Of a stretch of 64,000 nt of DNA, positions 61,990 through 64,000 are shown in pieces. Position 1 is the first letter of the stretch. Every line of letters begins with the position of its first letter. The translations under genes and the position numbers were made by a program. Origin of the DNA: Penelope pileata (lineage: Eukaryota > Chordata > Aves > Galliformes > Cracidae); contig WBMW01000027.1 in assembly GCA_013396635.1 (NCBI GenBank), positions 432,841 to 496,840 on the forward strand. Direction: 5' to 3'. The notes beneath the pieces were generated by a model, which ran no database searches, was not told where the DNA came from, and worked only from the letters and a program-made list of their open reading frames with translations.

Positions 61990-62740
61990 GATGAGTTGGG
62001 TCCTGGGGACCTGTCTCCACACTGTAGGAGGTCTGGTGCTTGCTAGGGAGAGGCTGGCTTGGGGCTGGGGCTGGGGAGTGAGGCAGCAGCTTGGCCTGTG
62101 AGGCCGGTCACCTGGAGTGCCCTGAGGCCAGTGGTACCTCAGGGGCTGCCCCTGGAGTGTGGATGTGCTGCAGCATGTGGCTCCTCCTGTCTCAAAGTCC
62201 TTCATGGTGCTAGCTGGGGTCTGTAGGGGTTCCTGGGGTGCTGGAGGTGGTCTCATGTGGCAAAGGCTTGAGCCCACCTGCATATTGCTCAGGTGCAGAG
62301 GTGGCACAGGAGTATGCCATGTATTGCGCCAAATCCCCTTTCCCAGGGGATGCCTGGGAATCTCACCTGTCACTGAGGGGGTGTGGCTGTCCCCCTGTTC
62401 ACGCTCTGGAGAAAGGCAGCTTCCCCTGCAGTCAGGCAGGGTGTCTGGGTGATGCCCTCTGCCAGCAGCTGCTGCCTTGGGCCACTCAAGCCAGGATGGC
62501 GCTAGGCCTGGCCTGCTCTGGTCCCCGCAGGCGAGGGTCTGAAGGGACTTGGACCTGTCCTGGCAGAGCTCGGGGTGAACTCTGCAACCCTGTCAGTGAC
62601 ATGGCCCGCTGTGTATCACTGCTACCTTCCTGGTTGCTGTTGTTGTGGGTTGAAATCTACATGAAGGTGGCCTTTGGGGACCGTGAGCTCACCTCGTGCG
62701 TGCTGGGCATTGGTGAGCCCCACTGGGTGGAAAATAAGGC
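61990..62740. other. GC-rich, CpG-poor block in EGLN3 intron 1
   Basis: About 750 bp of high G+C with few CpGs, including GGGGCTGGGGCTGGGG near 62060. Open frames of 175-180 codons occur on both strands (62238-62765 plus; 61831-62373 minus) but overlap each other, lack any domain, and are expected from GC content. It may be an unrecognised GC-rich repeat or a decayed island. Confidence 0.35.
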
Positions 62741-62836
62741 AGGAAGCCCTAATCCAAAGAGCTGACCTCTAATGAAGAAAGCCTGTGACTGACGTTTTAA
62801 GTTCAGAATCCAACTGCTGCTGTCCAGCATCAAGGT

Positions 62837-63397
62837 CATACATTGTTCCAAAAGTAATGCCTCTTATTACTTAGTACTTATTTCCATGGAAACTACAAAT
62901 GCAAAGAGCACAATAACACTATTTGATAGAGCAAATTCTCAGCTACAAAATGCTCTTTTTCTTTGTTCGGCAGAGTCATCACCATTAGCTATGCATTTCT
63001 GACAGTGATGAACAAGAGCCTGTGTGCTGTACTTGTAAAAATCAGTACCAGTGGTGGTGCCTCGCTGTCACCACTGTTGAAACACCACCACCGCCTTGCT
63101 GTGCTGACATCCACTGTTTTGTCTCCATAAACATTCAGCAAGCATTGATGAATGTTAGTGGGTGCCATTTTTTTCTGCGTGGAGGAATTCAGTCCCACAC
63201 CTTTGTTCCATTCGCACTTCTATGTCAGATGCTATTTTGTCAGAGTGCCTCTCTGCTGCCATCTGTCACATGGGAACAACATGGAATGTAATGTTGGTGG
63301 GATGGTTCAACCTCTACTGCCATACCACCGACATCCGCCTCTGACATCATGGGCCAATGTAATGAAATAGGAGGCATTACTTTCAGAGCAACCCTCA
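62837..63397 (-). mobile_element. Galluhop/Mariner1_GG-type mariner, internally deleted (second copy)
   Basis: A 561-bp copy with the same architecture as the one at 49.5 kb. The left end is CATTGTTCCAAAAGTAATGC and the right end is the complement of TGAGGGTTGCTCTGAAAGT. The minus strand (63198-62989 and upstream) encodes the transposase helix-turn-helix part including LLNVYGDKTVDVSTARRW, here in frame for longer than in the first copy. It then passes directly to the element's 3' end without the catalytic domain. The left end is diverged and the TA duplication is not preserved at the right (TG follows). It sits inside EGLN3 intron 1, antisense to the gene. Confidence 0.88.
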
Positions 63398-64000
63398 TGG
63401 CCTGAAAATAATAATAATAAAAAGCATTTTCAATATGAACTTTGTTTGCTTAGAAGTCCCTGTGGGATGTGATCTCCTTTGGAAACTGTGCTTCAAAATC
63501 TTCACGCGGGCCTTTCACTCTTCTTCTGGGGCGCTTTTTGGATCCTCACGACGCATACCTCCCTGCTCACCTGCACCTGATGGGCCCTCTCTGAGTGCCA
63601 CAGGAGAAGCAGGTCTTTGTTGTGGCAGTGGCACTTCGTGCCTCCAGAGCGACAGCTGGAAAATGGGGCAGGTCCTTTTTGCCTGCTACACAATCGAATG
63701 TTCTTAGGTAGGTTTTGAAACATAGCTTGTCTAGGAGGTTATTACCAATATTTCTGTTCCTAGGGATTTAAGAAAAATATGAAATATTGCAGACTGTGCT
63801 TATGTTTTTTTCCAAGTCTCTCAAATAAGATGATGAGGTAAAATATTTTTGTATTTATGCATGAAAAAAGAAAAATTCTATATTCATTAGAATTCTCATT
63901 CTGTCCATTGCAATTAAAATGGAGTAAAACACTGCTTTCTCTGATTTGAGGTGTGGACGTAGGGAGCTGGATGGCAGAGCTAAAGATCAGTGCTGCCTAT
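63398..64000. other. EGLN3 intron 1, tail of window
   Basis: Starts with (AATAAT)n at 63407-63420, followed by unremarkable intronic sequence. No exon recognised. Confidence 0.4.

Larger units (their letters stand above)
59293..64000 (+). other. EGLN3: EGLN3 intron 1 (5' part)
   Basis: Starts with the donor GTAAGC. I found no sequence resembling the expected second exon (the AMVACYPGNG... region of the protein) up to the window end, so the intron is longer than 4.7 kb. It holds T homopolymers (59667-59682, 60009-60026), a poly(C) run (60126-60143), a (TAA)n at 60827-60842, a GC-rich block (about 61990-62740) and a mariner fragment (62837-63397). In human a functional hypoxia-response element of this gene has been mapped in intron 1, so this region could also carry regulatory sites. 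None is evident to me with confidence. Confidence 0.85.

Noticed and set aside
59293..64000. Search for EGLN3 exon 2 in the remaining intron
   Set aside because: No stretch matching the start of the catalytic domain was found by eye, so exon 2 is taken to lie beyond the window.

Overview
This is a bird nuclear-genome window, almost certainly from a galliform (chicken or a close relative). The evidence is CR1 non-LTR retrotransposons as the dominant repeat (several 3' ends with the ATTCTATG-type octamer tail), two Galluhop/Mariner1_GG-type mariner fragments, very few SINEs (one MIR-like remnant and one doubtful one), and an AT-rich gene desert leading into a sharp CpG island. Two runs of N (37226-37675 and 53898-53920) are assembly gaps.

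Only one protein-coding gene can be supported: the first coding exon of EGLN3 (PHD3, HIF prolyl hydroxylase 3) at 58936-59292 on the + strand. It is preceded by a CpG-island promoter and 5' UTR and followed by about 4.7 kb of intron 1. The remaining exons, which carry the catalytic HxD...H iron site, are not in the window. Everything upstream (1-57.9 kb) looks like the non-coding region in front of EGLN3. In mammals the EGLN3 promoter also faces a large gene desert, so the layout is consistent with that synteny, although no flanking gene is visible here.

Region by region: 0.4-1.1 kb holds a badly decayed CR1-family ORF2 remnant (minus). 2.2-2.5 kb has a CR1 3' end (plus). 2.9-3.3 kb is a GC-rich, CpG-poor block. 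3.3-10.9 kb is AT-rich spacer with a MIR-like remnant near 9.5 kb. 10.9-12.4 kb has two CR1 copies in opposite orientations. 12.4-30.1 kb is repeat-poor spacer with one enhancer-like stretch near 13.5 kb. 30.1-32.9 kb has two minus-strand CR1 copies, one internally deleted. 33.8 kb has a long polypurine tract. 37.1-38.0 kb is a plus-strand CR1 split by the large gap. 38-49 kb is spacer with a GC-rich block at 44.8-45.5 kb. 49.5-50.1 kb is a deleted Galluhop copy. 50-57.9 kb is spacer whose GC rises toward the CpG island. 58-59.6 kb is the island with EGLN3 exon 1. 59.3-64 kb is EGLN3 intron 1, with poly(T), poly(C), a GC-rich block and a second deleted Galluhop copy.

How it works together: EGLN3 hydroxylates HIF-alpha and is itself a known HIF target. 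The proximal promoter here contains at least six RCGTG HIF cores in 234 bp alongside a GC box and an inverted CCAAT box, which fits a hypoxia feedback loop. I found no new biological system. The most useful second looks are the HIF-core cluster, the shared internal deletion of the two mariner copies, the unexplained exon-like open frame at 1562-1872, and the candidate conserved non-coding stretches in the desert.
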